Part shown: piece after piece, positions 45,293 to 54,413 of the stretch
Numbering within the stretch: the first letter of the stretch is position 1
How the letters are laid out: every line of letters starts with the position of its first letter
Assembly (NCBI GenBank): GCA_945861565.1
Contig: CAMAUY010000018.1
Span: forward strand, 1 to 64,000
Source of the DNA: Akkermansia muciniphila
GTDB lineage: Bacteria; Verrucomicrobiota; Verrucomicrobiia; Limisphaerales; UBA9464
Length of the DNA stretch: 64,000 nucleotides
Direction: 5' to 3'
The notes under the pieces: generated by a model
What the model was told of the DNA's origin: nothing
The model's input: only the letters and a program-made list of their open reading frames with translations
Database searches by the model: none
Translations under genes and position numbers: made by a program

Positions 45293-46195
45293 TTACTTGC
45301 CAACGGGCTTCAGCTTCGTCGCTTCCTTGAGGAGATCTAAGGGCGGCGTGCGGTCGTCGAGAATCAGGGTCGTCCGACTTTGGAGCGATTCCTGGAGTCG
45401 TTGCGACTTCAACTGCAACTCGGCAAGGCGTGGGTTCTTTTCGAATTCTTTATAGGCCTCTGACACCTGAGCCTCGGCATCGCCCCGAATGGTGGCCTGC
45501 TTCACCCGCGCCTCCGAGAGTCGTGACTCGCGTTGCACGTCCGCGTCAGAACGGATCTTGCGCGCTTCCGCTTCGCCCTGTGCGACGTGATTTTTAGCCA
45601 GCGTTTCACGCTCGGCTTTCATCCGTTTGAAAACGTCAGCCGTCACATTCTCCGGCAATCCCAACTGCTTGATTCCGAGCAGTTCGACGGCGATGCCAAA
45701 GGTGTCCACCGTGTCCTTGGAGACCAGAGCAAGCATCTCCTTCTCGATCTGCTCGAACCTCACCTCCTCGGGCTTGGAAGAAATCAGATCGCCGAGATTG
45801 TGCTGACTCAGCACGGCGGCTTTGGCATTGCGGACCACATTTTCGAGGGCGGCCTCCGCCTTGAAGGAATCGCCACTGAACCGATCCAGAAATGTGCGCG
45901 GGTTCACCACACGCCATCCAGTGAAGACGGTGCAGAGAATGGTCTTGCCGTCTCGGGTCAGGCTTTGATCAAACTTGCGCTCGAAGTTCTGCAGGCGCTT
46001 GTCAAACTTATAGACGTTTTGAATCGGCACCGGCCAGCGGGCCTTCAGTCCCGGGGAATCGGTCGAATAGGAGATCCGGCCGAAGGTGGTGACCACCGCA
46101 ACTTCGTTCATTCGCACCTGATAGGCGAACAGGAGGAAAAGGAAGACCAGCAACAGGAGGCCACCGGTGATGAGGGTTAGACGATTCTTGCTCAT
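45293..46195 (-). CDS. SPFH/band-7 protein, HflC-like (second of three)
   Basis: A 300-aa protein with one N-terminal membrane helix (LITGGLLLLVFLFLLFAYQV). An SPFH domain follows (MNEVAVVTTFGRI; ILCTVFTGWRVVNPRTFLDR; EALL-type turn near HNLGDLISS), then a charged helix (ARKIRSDADVQRESRLSEAR) and an HflC-like end (QSRTTLILDDRTPPLDLLKE). By analogy it pairs with the HflK-like neighbour to build a membrane microdomain ring. It is the fourth gene from the end of the SPFH block in order of reading: gap 60 bp before it and 33 bp after. Confidence 0.85.
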   Translation of the reverse strand: MSKNRLTLITGGLLLLVFLFLLFAYQVRMNEVAVVTTFGRISYSTDSPGLKARWPVPIQNVYKFDKRLQNFERKFDQSLTRDGKTILCTVFTGWRVVNPRTFLDRFSGDSFKAEAALENVVRNAKAAVLSQHNLGDLISSKPEEVRFEQIEKEMLALVSKDTVDTFGIAVELLGIKQLGLPENVTADVFKRMKAERETLAKNHVAQGEAEARKIRSDADVQRESRLSEARVKQATIRGDAEAQVSEAYKEFEKNPRLAELQLKSQRLQESLQSRTTLILDDRTPPLDLLKEATKLKPVGK

Positions 46196-46255
46196 GACTA
46201 ATAGAATGGGCGGGGAGATGAATCCGGACTGACTTGAGGGTGGATGGGTAGGGAG

Positions 46256-48157
46256 TTACTTCTCGGACTTCTTGTTGGGATTCTCGATGTAGATCTGGTT
46301 CGCCAGATCTTCGCGTATTCCGCCTTCGAGATTGAGTTGCAGCATCTGCTTGCTGGCATCGCTAAGAACCACGTACTTCCTGGCCGGGGCGATGGCCCGG
46401 GTGATCGCATCCAACACCAGACGTTCGCCGTAGATACTCGGTGCCGCGCTGAACGCCACCAACTGGCCACGGAACTGCGCCGCGGCACCCTGAGCCTCCG
46501 CAATCTTTAACGCCGCGGCCACCTTGGCGTCATTGACGATCTTCACCGCTTCGGCGTCTGCCCGCGGCAGGACTTCGGCACGGTATCCATAGGCTTCGTG
46601 AATTTTTGCCTCCTTTTGGGCTTCGGCTCCAATCTCCTGCTCGAAGGCGGCGGCCACCTGGATCTCTTTGTTCCCGATGGGCGGATGAACATCCTGCAAC
46701 CCGACAAACGTTATCTCAACGCCAAGCCTATGCTCGTCGGCCGCCTTTTGAATGCGCGTCCGCACTTCACCCACTGCCTTCAGGCGACCCGCCGACATGA
46801 AGTCAATCATATCGACGCTGACGAGGTACCGGACCACTTCACGCGTGGCGATTCGCTGCAGGAGATCGCCGGGATTGGAATGAGTATACATCCAGGACTT
46901 CAAGTCCTTGACAAAATATTGCACCGGGATGCTCACCGTTAGCAGGTTCACCGGAACCGCCTTCGTTACGTCGGTGTCCGTGCCCGAGGTGGTATCGCGA
47001 CTGGCAACGAGCATATTATATTCCGCCTGGCTATGCTGGACCGTCCAAACGACCGTCCTTCCTGAAGACTTGGATTCGTCCTGTTCAATACCGATGGTGA
47101 AGCTCTGGAGGGAGCGCACGGGGTAGCGATGGACGGCGTCCATGGGCCAGGGCCACTTGAAATGAAATCCCGGCTCCAAAATGCCGCGATTCGCGACCGG
47201 GCTGCCAAACCGTTCCAAAAGAGCCTGTTCCTGAGGTTCGACAAAGACAAACATGGAGCCAAACCAAAGTAGTCCGATGGCAAGGAGAGCAAGGCGTCCC
47301 AGTTCCTGTTCGAGATACTTGTAAAACCATGTCTCCGAGACCCGGAATCCGAACTGGTAATCCAACGTCTGCGCAGCCGTGCTGAACAAACCCCCAGTGG
47401 AACCGAGCAAGCCAATCAATCGGCTCTCATACACCAACCGCGTCTCACCCCCCTGAACACGGGGTCGGTAGACTTCAAACACAAGGGCGAAAAGGGTCTC
47501 CAACGCCACAATCACGAGGACGGCTAGCAGCAGCCAGGAAAGGTATCGATCCAGTTTTCCGTACTTGAAAAAATCGGAGTCTGCCGCTTCCGCAACGGCC
47601 GCGATCGCACACAGCACGGAACCGAGTAACAGTGCGGATGCTCCCGGCCGCAACAGTCGGTGATTCTCATAGCGGGCCAGCCGCGCCGAATAGGTGCCCA
47701 GTAGGAATAAGACCAATCCGATTCCGGCAAAGGCCGCCATGGAGTAGCTCGAGAAGGCCTCCACTACCACCTTCGTCGTCATTCCCTGGTAATTCCACCC
47801 AATGGCCGCCGCCTCAAAGGCAAACAACAGCAGGGTGAACGCCGGCACCATCCATTTTTCAAACATCTTCCGCGACCGCTTCGCATGCAGGGTATCCTCC
47901 GAGGATGCGGCGAAGAGTGCGGAACCGCTGCGCTGAGTCGATAAATCCTCGAATTCCAGTCGCTCCGCTTCTTCCCTGGCTTCAAGCCGCATCTGGAACC
48001 AGCTCACCAAGGCGACGAGCGTGCCCACGACCAGAAAGGCAACACTGATCTCTGCCGTGGTGGAGCCAGCCAACCGGGCGAGAAACTGCATTGCCACCGC
48101 TGCCAGAGCGAGGACAACCCAGTTCAACAACCCATTCTTCGAAAGATTTCGTTCCAT
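46256..48157 (-). CDS. Polytopic SPFH/band-7 protein (first of three)
   Basis: A 633-aa protein, unusual for its front. About eight hydrophobic segments fill residues 10-310 (for example WVVLALAAVAMQFLARL; AAFAGIGLVLFLLGTYSA; LSWLLLAVLVIVALETLFAL). An HflK-type SPFH domain starts at FVEPQEQALLERFGSPVANR (about 315), with PVNLLTVSIPVQYFVKDL, a helix rich in Ala/Glu and the end VVLSDASKQMLQL. HflK-like proteins normally have one membrane helix, so this is a fused form that could couple a transporter-like membrane part to a microdomain scaffold. It starts 91 bp after the first permease gene. Confidence 0.85.
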   Translation of the reverse strand: MERNLSKNGLLNWVVLALAAVAMQFLARLAGSTTAEISVAFLVVGTLVALVSWFQMRLEAREEAERLEFEDLSTQRSGSALFAASSEDTLHAKRSRKMFEKWMVPAFTLLLFAFEAAAIGWNYQGMTTKVVVEAFSSYSMAAFAGIGLVLFLLGTYSARLARYENHRLLRPGASALLLGSVLCAIAAVAEAADSDFFKYGKLDRYLSWLLLAVLVIVALETLFALVFEVYRPRVQGGETRLVYESRLIGLLGSTGGLFSTAAQTLDYQFGFRVSETWFYKYLEQELGRLALLAIGLLWFGSMFVFVEPQEQALLERFGSPVANRGILEPGFHFKWPWPMDAVHRYPVRSLQSFTIGIEQDESKSSGRTVVWTVQHSQAEYNMLVASRDTTSGTDTDVTKAVPVNLLTVSIPVQYFVKDLKSWMYTHSNPGDLLQRIATREVVRYLVSVDMIDFMSAGRLKAVGEVRTRIQKAADEHRLGVEITFVGLQDVHPPIGNKEIQVAAAFEQEIGAEAQKEAKIHEAYGYRAEVLPRADAEAVKIVNDAKVAAALKIAEAQGAAAQFRGQLVAFSAAPSIYGERLVLDAITRAIAPARKYVVLSDASKQMLQLNLEGGIREDLANQIYIENPNKKSEK

Positions 48158-48248
48158 GATTTTCTTCCTAAAACCGTCCCTAAACCATCGTAAATCAGCC
48201 CTGGATCCAACCGCTTCAGGCGGCAGACTCCATCCCGTGCCGGCGACC

Positions 48249-49208
48249 CTAACTCAATTCCCGATCCTCGAACAAGAGCAACGCCGCCGAAAGAGCTGCC
48301 CCGACATACGCCACGAGATATCCCGCGGCTCGCGCCACGTACTCCCATGGAATCATTTTCTTGTTTTCCAGCGCGTCCGCCATCCAGAACAACTGCCAGT
48401 TGGGTGTTACCGTGTAAAGCACTTGTGCCCATCCAATGCCGCGCGCAGCGGGTCGGCCAAAAAAATAGTCCGACATGATTCCCACCATAAAAAGCGCCGA
48501 ACAAACTGCCAACGTCGGGATCACCTCCAACCGGGTCGAACACGCCAGGGCAACTGCCGCAATGATCCACAGAGCGAAAAGGATCAACACCAGCGCGGGA
48601 ATTAGCCGCCAGTCCACCCCCGCCTTGTCACCAAATGCCTTCTCCAATTGGGTGAAATACTCAATGTAAAGAAACGCCATCGTCGTCAAGACCACCAAGC
48701 CCGCCACCGCGTTGGGCGCAAACGGCCGACTGAGGAAAAAATTGAGAAAACCACCCAACAAATAGGCAAGAGCCACCGCGCCAAAATACAATCCCAACGA
48801 CGGCAGGTCCGCATTGCCGTAGGCGTCAAACGCCATCCGACTCGACAGCAACGCCGCGACCGCATTGGTAAACGTCAGCAATGTCAGCGTTCCCGCGAGT
48901 CCCGCATACTTCGCCAATAAAAAAGTCGTCCGACTCACCGGTTTGGACAGGACGGTCAAAGCGGTCCCCAGCCGGATCTCCTCCGCCACACTTGAGGCCG
49001 CACACAAAACGGCACCTAACAAGCCCGCGAGGAGCGTCACAGCCAACGCCATGTCCTTCACAAGCTTCGGATCATCGCCAAATCCGAAGTAGGGAACCGC
49101 TGAGAGAAAAACAATGAATCCCGCTGAGCAGGTCTGCAGCAATAGGTATACCGGCTGCCGGACCAGCTCCAGGAAAGCGTTGATCGCGATTGTGACAAAC
49201 TGACGCAT
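48249..49208 (-). CDS. ABC-2 type permease (first gene of the operon)
   Basis: About 319 residues from ATG 49208 (MRQFVTIAINAFLELVRQPV), where the family pattern begins; the frame is open to 49334, but that part is hydrophilic and less likely. Six or more membrane helices are seen (LAVTLLAGLLGAVLCAASSV; GTLTLLTFTNAVAALL; TLAVCSALFMVGIMSDYFFG). The KPVSRTTFLLAKYAGL stretch is the coupling region of ABC-2 permeases. No ATPase is adjacent; the one at 40.8-42.0 kb in the same operon is the likely partner. It is divergent from the MFS gene, with about 130 bp for promoters. Confidence 0.82.
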   Translation of the reverse strand: MRQFVTIAINAFLELVRQPVYLLLQTCSAGFIVFLSAVPYFGFGDDPKLVKDMALAVTLLAGLLGAVLCAASSVAEEIRLGTALTVLSKPVSRTTFLLAKYAGLAGTLTLLTFTNAVAALLSSRMAFDAYGNADLPSLGLYFGAVALAYLLGGFLNFFLSRPFAPNAVAGLVVLTTMAFLYIEYFTQLEKAFGDKAGVDWRLIPALVLILFALWIIAAVALACSTRLEVIPTLAVCSALFMVGIMSDYFFGRPAARGIGWAQVLYTVTPNWQLFWMADALENKKMIPWEYVARAAGYLVAYVGAALSAALLLFEDRELS

Positions 49209-49342
49209 CGTTTCTAGGGACTGTGTGACGAGAAACATACTGTTCCAAACCGAACCGTCAATGCTTTGCGCAGACGAAGAAGCGGGCTTGTCCGCTCCCG
49301 TGCCTTTCCCTAGCCTCACGGCCGGTCTCACCACTTCTTGCC

Positions 49343-50659
49343 ATGAATTCGTCGATCCGATTAAAGCTGTTTCTCATGATGGTGCTTGAGTTCTTCATCT
49401 GGGGAGCCTGGCTGCCATTAATCTTTAGCTACCTGCCTGCGCTGGGATTCACCACCACGCAGCAGTCGCTTATTCTCAACGCCTTTCCCGTCGCCGCCAT
49501 CGTCGGAATGTTTTTTAGCAATCAGTTTGCAGACCGAAACTTTGCGGCGGAAAAATTCCTGGCCTTCAGTCATCTGGTCGGTGGACTAGCGATGCTCGGA
49601 CTCGCCTTCACTCGGGATTTCCTGCCATTTTTCACCCTCATGCTCGTGCACTGCCTTTTGTACGTGCCGACAATTTCGATCACGAACTCCATTGCCTTCG
49701 CCAATATGAAGGACGCGCAAAAAGAGTTTGGCCTGATCCGCATGGGCGGAACCATCGGTTGGATCCTCGCCGCCTGGCCCTTCACCTTCATTCTCGTCGA
49801 CTGGTCGAAGGTCGAGGCTGCGAAGCCCCAGGGATTTGTCAATTGGCTCGGCGAAGTGCTGCGCAACGGACTTTCCGGATTGCCCCTCCAAAACGCAACC
49901 CGTTGGACCTTCATCATCGCGGGTGCCGCCTCGCTCGCGCTCGCCGCATTTAGTCTCCTCCTCCCTCACACACCCCCGAAGCCGGCCAAGGAGGGAGACG
50001 ATTCCCTCGCGTGGCTGAAAGCGGCCAAGCTCCTCGGACTTCCCTTTGTGCTGGTGCTCTGGTTGGTCACCTTCGTTGATTCCTTCATCCACAATTGCTA
50101 TTTCAACTGGGCTGGAACCTTCCTGGGCAGTAAAGAAGTGGGGATTCCAGGCAACTGGATCATGCCCGTGATGAGCATTGGCCAGATCGCCGAAATCATC
50201 ACGATGATGGCTCTCGGCGCGACTCTGAAGCGACTTGGATGGCGAACCACCATGGTTCTGGGAGTGCTCGGCCATGCCGTTCGGTTCGCGATCTGGGCGT
50301 TCATGCCCGAAGCCACCGGAGTGATCGTCGCGGTTCAGGTCATGCACGGCATCTGCTACGCGTTCTTCTTCGCGACGGTCTACATTTTCGTCGACGAATA
50401 CTTCCCGACGGACGTGCGGTCTTCCGCTCAGGGCCTTTTCAACGTCATGATCCTAGGAATCGGTGGATTGGTCGCGAACTCGATCTGCCCCAAACTGATC
50501 CAGGATGTTTACACTTCCAAAGGAGGTGTGACTGATTTCAAAGGGTTATTCCTGATTCCGCTCGCCTGCGCCGTTTTGGCCGCTCTCGCGCTCGCACTGT
50601 TCTTCCGACCGCCCCCTAAACCCATGGCACGCGTGGGCGGCACCGCCCCCGCTCACTAG
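49343..50659 (+). CDS. MFS permease, nucleoside:H+ symporter type
   Basis: A 438-aa membrane protein with about 12 hydrophobic segments. It begins LKLFLMMVLEFFIWGAWLPL, as in the NupG-like nucleoside symporter family, and contains ISITNSIAFANMKDAQKEFG and RMGGTIGWILAAWPF, also family-like. It probably imports nucleosides or a related metabolite. The next gene, 72 bp downstream on the same strand, is a sugar-phosphate isomerase-like protein; such MFS plus isomerase pairs are common in Verrucomicrobiota and Planctomycetes and suggest use of a sugar substrate. Confidence 0.85.
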   Translation: MNSSIRLKLFLMMVLEFFIWGAWLPLIFSYLPALGFTTTQQSLILNAFPVAAIVGMFFSNQFADRNFAAEKFLAFSHLVGGLAMLGLAFTRDFLPFFTLMLVHCLLYVPTISITNSIAFANMKDAQKEFGLIRMGGTIGWILAAWPFTFILVDWSKVEAAKPQGFVNWLGEVLRNGLSGLPLQNATRWTFIIAGAASLALAAFSLLLPHTPPKPAKEGDDSLAWLKAAKLLGLPFVLVLWLVTFVDSFIHNCYFNWAGTFLGSKEVGIPGNWIMPVMSIGQIAEIITMMALGATLKRLGWRTTMVLGVLGHAVRFAIWAFMPEATGVIVAVQVMHGICYAFFFATVYIFVDEYFPTDVRSSAQGLFNVMILGIGGLVANSICPKLIQDVYTSKGGVTDFKGLFLIPLACAVLAALALALFFRPPPKPMARVGGTAPAH

Positions 50660-50731
50660 TCGCGTCTCCCGTCTCATCCCGCGTTGTCCCGCCTGGCACG
50701 GTCGTGCCAACCCACCCAATCATACCCTCGC

Positions 50732-51670
50732 ATGAATCGCCGACAATTCCTCCAGCAAGCTGCCACCCTGAGCGCAACGGCTGCTTCCCTGCCGTTCTCC
50801 GGCTGCGAATCCGATTCCCGCCGAGCCCAAGGCCCGCGGAAAACTCTCTTCAAAATCAGTCTTGCGGAGTGGTCGTATCACAACGCGCTCTTCGCAAAGA
50901 AGATGTCTCACCTCGATTTTCCCGTGGTCGCCCGACGCGATCACGGGATCGATGCCATCGAGTTGGTCAATCAGTTCTTCATGGATCAGGCGACGGATAG
51001 GACGTATCTCGCCGAGTTCAAACGACGGTGCGCCGGCGAGGGTGTCTCGACACTATTGATCATGTGCGACGACGAGGGAAACCTCGGAGACCCCGATTCC
51101 AACCAACGCCGCCAAGCGGTGCGGAACCACCATAAATGGGCAGATGCAGCCCAGTACCTCGGCTGCCACTCGATCCGGGTCAATGCCGAAACGGAAGGCG
51201 TGGGAAGTTTCGAGGAACAACAAAAACGCGCCGCCGATGGACTCCATGAACTGACCGTCTATTGCGGCAACTTGGGATTGAATTGCATCGTCGAAAACCA
51301 CGGCCACCTCTCGTCAAACGGAGCATGGCTCTCGGGCGTCATGCGCCTCATCAATCTTCCCAACGCAGGCACGCTCCCTGATTTTGGTAATTTCAGCCTG
51401 GGCGACGGCACCTGGTACGATCGTTACAAAGGCGTCGCTGAAATGATGCCCTTCGCGAAAGCGGTCAGCGCGAAAAGCTACGATTTCGACGCCCGCGGGA
51501 ACTGCATCGAAACCGACTACCGCCGGATGATGAAAATCGTGCTGGATGCCGGCTACCACGACTGGCTGGGAATCGAGTACGAGGGCGAACATCTGCCCGA
51601 ACGCGACGGTGTTCAAGCGACCCTCGTCCTGCTGAACCGGATCCGCACCGGTACCGGGGTCAGTCCCTAG
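50732..51670 (+). CDS. Exported sugar-phosphate isomerase/epimerase-like TIM barrel
   Basis: 312 residues from ATG 50732 (MNRRQFLQQAATLSATAASL), which is a Tat-like signal followed by PFSGC, so the protein may also be lipid-anchored. The body is a xylose-isomerase-like TIM barrel: AIELVNQFF, CIVENHGHLSSNG (a metal-binding Glu and His), PDFGNFSLGDG, and LGIEYEGEHLPE near the end with the last Glu ligand. Relatives isomerise or epimerise keto sugars with a divalent metal; the substrate is unknown. It lies 72 bp after the MFS gene. Confidence 0.8.
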   Translation: MNRRQFLQQAATLSATAASLPFSGCESDSRRAQGPRKTLFKISLAEWSYHNALFAKKMSHLDFPVVARRDHGIDAIELVNQFFMDQATDRTYLAEFKRRCAGEGVSTLLIMCDDEGNLGDPDSNQRRQAVRNHHKWADAAQYLGCHSIRVNAETEGVGSFEEQQKRAADGLHELTVYCGNLGLNCIVENHGHLSSNGAWLSGVMRLINLPNAGTLPDFGNFSLGDGTWYDRYKGVAEMMPFAKAVSAKSYDFDARGNCIETDYRRMMKIVLDAGYHDWLGIEYEGEHLPERDGVQATLVLLNRIRTGTGVSP

Positions 51671-51690
51671 TAATGGTAAGCACATTACTA
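51668..51690. repeat. 8-bp hairpin at the isomerase stop codon
   Basis: TAGTAATG (51668-51675, including the TAG stop) pairs perfectly with CATTACTA (51683-51690) around a 7-base loop. No T-run follows, so it is a weak terminator at best. It separates the isomerase from pheT, whose ATG is 17 bp further on. Confidence 0.55.
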
Positions 51691-51707
51691 TTCCCTGACC
51701 CCATTTT

Positions 51708-54146
51708 ATGAAAGTTACACTCAATTGGCTGAAGAACTACGTCGATTTTGACTGGCCACCCGCAGAACTGACCGAGCGCTTAACCATGCTGGGCCTCGAA
51801 GTCGAAGGGGTCAAAACCCTCGGCGGTCAGTTTTCCGGTGTCGTGGTGGCACAGGTGCTGAGTCGCGACAAACATCCCAACGCCGATAAATTGTCCGTTT
51901 GCCGAGTTGCCGACGGACACGGCGAGCGCCAAATCGTCTGCGGTGCCCACAATTTTCAGGCGGGCGACAAGGTGCCTCTGATCCTGCCCGGCAATTCCCT
52001 GCCCCCTAAACCGGGCGACAAAGAACCGTTTGCCATCAAGGTGGGAAAAATCCGCGGCGTCGAGTCCCACGGAATGCTGTGCTCTCCCCAGGAGTTGGGA
52101 CTGCCGGATGCCGTGGACGGCCTCCTGATCCTCAAGCCCGAGGCTCGCGTGGGTCAGCCGTTTGCGGAATACCTCGGGCAACCCGGTACCGACGTCGTTT
52201 TTGACCTGGAGGTTACGCCGAACCGGCCGGACCTGAACTCGGTCGTCGGCATCGGCCGGGAAATCGCTGGGCTTACCGGGGGTGCCCTGCGAATTCCGCC
52301 GGCCGATCTTCCCACGGACACCGTTGCTAGCAGTGAATTAGCTGCCGCGTGGGTGACTGTTCGCGTCGACGCGCCGGATCTTTGCCCGCGCTACAACGCC
52401 CGGCTCATCCGCGGTGTGAAGATTGGGCCCAGCCCGGATTGGCTCCGGCAAGCCCTGGAAAAAGTCGGCTTGCGCAGCATCAATAACGTGGTGGATGTCA
52501 CCAACTTCGTGATGCTCGAAACCGGTCAACCCCTCCACGCATTTGATTTTCACCTGATCGCAAAGGGCGAGAATCGCCCAACCATCGTCGTGCGGCGAAG
52601 TGCCGCGGGTGAACAATTCACAACCCTGGATGGGCGGTCACACACGTTGGCCATGGATAATCTTCTGATCGCGGACGAACAGAAGGCCATTGCACTTGCC
52701 GGAGTGATGGGTGGACAGAATACCGAGATCAAACCCGACACGACCGATGTGTTGCTGGAGTCTGCCTGTTTTGCGCCGACCAACATCCGTCGTACGAGCA
52801 AGTCCCTGGGGCTGCGGACGGACGCGAGTTATCGGTTTGAGCGCGGGTCTGATATTGGGATGGTCGACTACGCCAGCCGACGGGCGGCCGCGTTGATTCT
52901 TGAGACCGCTGGCGGCCGTATGGCTCCGGGCGCGGTGGAGGCATTTCCGCAACCGCCCTCGCCTCGACAGATCACCCTGCGACACGCGCGGGTGAACCAG
53001 CTTCTCGGGCTCAATATCCCGGGAGAATGGATCGACTCGCAACTGGCCCGATTGGATATCCGCAAGGCAGAAACCACCGCGCCAGGCGTGGGGACCTTTT
53101 CCGTCCCGACCTTTCGCGTCGATCTGAAGCGTGAAGTCGATCTCATTGAAGAAGTGGCTCGATTGCACGGCGTCGATAAAATCCCGGCGACGGCACCGCG
53201 CGGTGCGAAGGGCGAGCACTCCTTCGACACGGTCTACGATCAATTCGCCGCGATGCGCCGGATTCTCGTCGGACTGGGTTTGAACGAGGCGCAGGGGCAA
53301 ACCCTGATCGCCGGGGGCGCGGCGACGATGGCGATGGCCGACCCCGTGAAGCTCGCAAATCCGCTGAGCGGCGAGATGGATACTCTGCGCCCGAGTTTGC
53401 TGCCGGGCTTGCTCGACACCCTCCGACACAACGCCGCCCACCGGACGAACGACGCACAGGTGTTTGAGATCGGCCGCGTATTTCGCCAGGACAACGGGCG
53501 GATTAAAGAGGGCTGGCGCGTGGCCCTGGCGATGACCGGCCTTCGTGACCCGGTATTTTGGAGCGGTTCAGACCGCGGAGCCACCTGTGACAGCGCGGAC
53601 ATGAAGGGACGCCTGGAGGAATTGCTCGAGCAATTCGGCGTGCGGGGGGCTGTGTTCTCCCGACGACTGGAAGCAACGGCCCTGTTCCTGGAGTCCGCGG
53701 TCATTTCGCTCGGAGGTAAGCTCGTGCTCGGTGAACTCGGCCAGGTATCGCCCCGGGTGGCGCGGCAAAATGATCTGCGGGATCCCGTCTTCCTGGCCGA
53801 GTTGGACATGGACCAACTCCTCGCCCGTCGGAACGTCGCCCGATCCTTCAAGCCATTGCCGGCGTTTCCCTCCGTCCGGCGCGACGTCGCCATGATTGTC
53901 TCGGAAGCAACCACCCATGACGGAATTCTCGGGGTCGTCCGGCAAACTCGTCCGGCAAACCTCGAGGCCGTCGAGCTGTTTGACATCTTTCGCGGCAAAC
54001 ACGTGCCCGACGGGCAGAAGAGCATGGCGTATGCTTTCACGTATCGTTCGGCGGACAAAACACTGACCGATGCGGAAGTGACGACCACGCACACGGGATT
54101 GGTGGAATCCTTCCGCCGGACATTGCAGGCTGTGATTCGGGAATAG
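51708..54146 (+). CDS. pheT: Phenylalanine-tRNA ligase beta subunit
   Basis: An 812-aa subunit that pairs with PheS to charge tRNA-Phe. In order: the N-terminal MKVTLNWLKNYVDFDWPPAE; the EMAP-like tRNA-binding fold (VVVAQVLSRDKHPNADKLSV); the B3/B4 editing region (RSINNVVDVTNFVMLETGQP); the B5 domain; the class II-like catalytic-like domain; and the C-terminal ferredoxin-like anticodon domain (FPSVRRDVAMIV; DAEVTTTHTGLVE). Full length. pheS is not next to it, unlike in most bacteria, so the two subunits are encoded apart. Confidence 0.97.
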   Translation: MKVTLNWLKNYVDFDWPPAELTERLTMLGLEVEGVKTLGGQFSGVVVAQVLSRDKHPNADKLSVCRVADGHGERQIVCGAHNFQAGDKVPLILPGNSLPPKPGDKEPFAIKVGKIRGVESHGMLCSPQELGLPDAVDGLLILKPEARVGQPFAEYLGQPGTDVVFDLEVTPNRPDLNSVVGIGREIAGLTGGALRIPPADLPTDTVASSELAAAWVTVRVDAPDLCPRYNARLIRGVKIGPSPDWLRQALEKVGLRSINNVVDVTNFVMLETGQPLHAFDFHLIAKGENRPTIVVRRSAAGEQFTTLDGRSHTLAMDNLLIADEQKAIALAGVMGGQNTEIKPDTTDVLLESACFAPTNIRRTSKSLGLRTDASYRFERGSDIGMVDYASRRAAALILETAGGRMAPGAVEAFPQPPSPRQITLRHARVNQLLGLNIPGEWIDSQLARLDIRKAETTAPGVGTFSVPTFRVDLKREVDLIEEVARLHGVDKIPATAPRGAKGEHSFDTVYDQFAAMRRILVGLGLNEAQGQTLIAGGAATMAMADPVKLANPLSGEMDTLRPSLLPGLLDTLRHNAAHRTNDAQVFEIGRVFRQDNGRIKEGWRVALAMTGLRDPVFWSGSDRGATCDSADMKGRLEELLEQFGVRGAVFSRRLEATALFLESAVISLGGKLVLGELGQVSPRVARQNDLRDPVFLAELDMDQLLARRNVARSFKPLPAFPSVRRDVAMIVSEATTHDGILGVVRQTRPANLEAVELFDIFRGKHVPDGQKSMAYAFTYRSADKTLTDAEVTTTHTGLVESFRRTLQAVIRE

Positions 54147-54204
54147 GGAACGGCGATTCCTACTTCGCATCGCTTTCCCCGGCCGCGGCAGGTAACGTCA
54201 CCCA

Positions 54205-54408
54205 ATGAAAATCGTCGGCACGCGATGCACGAGCGAGGACCTAACACCGATTTTGCCGGAGGAGGCATTGCGGCGGGCGACGATTCTTCAAGCGCAGGCC
54301 GATTTGATTAATCCTTACCCGCGCCCGCGCGGATTTGTGTTTAAAGCAAAGACTCGCGAAGACTACGAGCGCTGGCGGAAGGCGCAGGCGAATCCACGGC
54401 TTTGGTAA
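54205..54408 (+). CDS. Small partner protein upstream of a nucleotidyltransferase
   Basis: A 67-aa protein, MKIVGTRCTSEDLTPILPEE followed by a helix and KAKTREDYERWRKAQ. No known domain. Its stop lies 5 bp before the nucleotidyltransferase ATG, so the two are co-translated. A small gene directly before a nucleotidyltransferase recalls toxin-antitoxin or partner-protein modules, but that is inference. Confidence 0.6.
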   Translation: MKIVGTRCTSEDLTPILPEEALRRATILQAQADLINPYPRPRGFVFKAKTREDYERWRKAQANPRLW

Positions 54409-54413
54409 TCATC

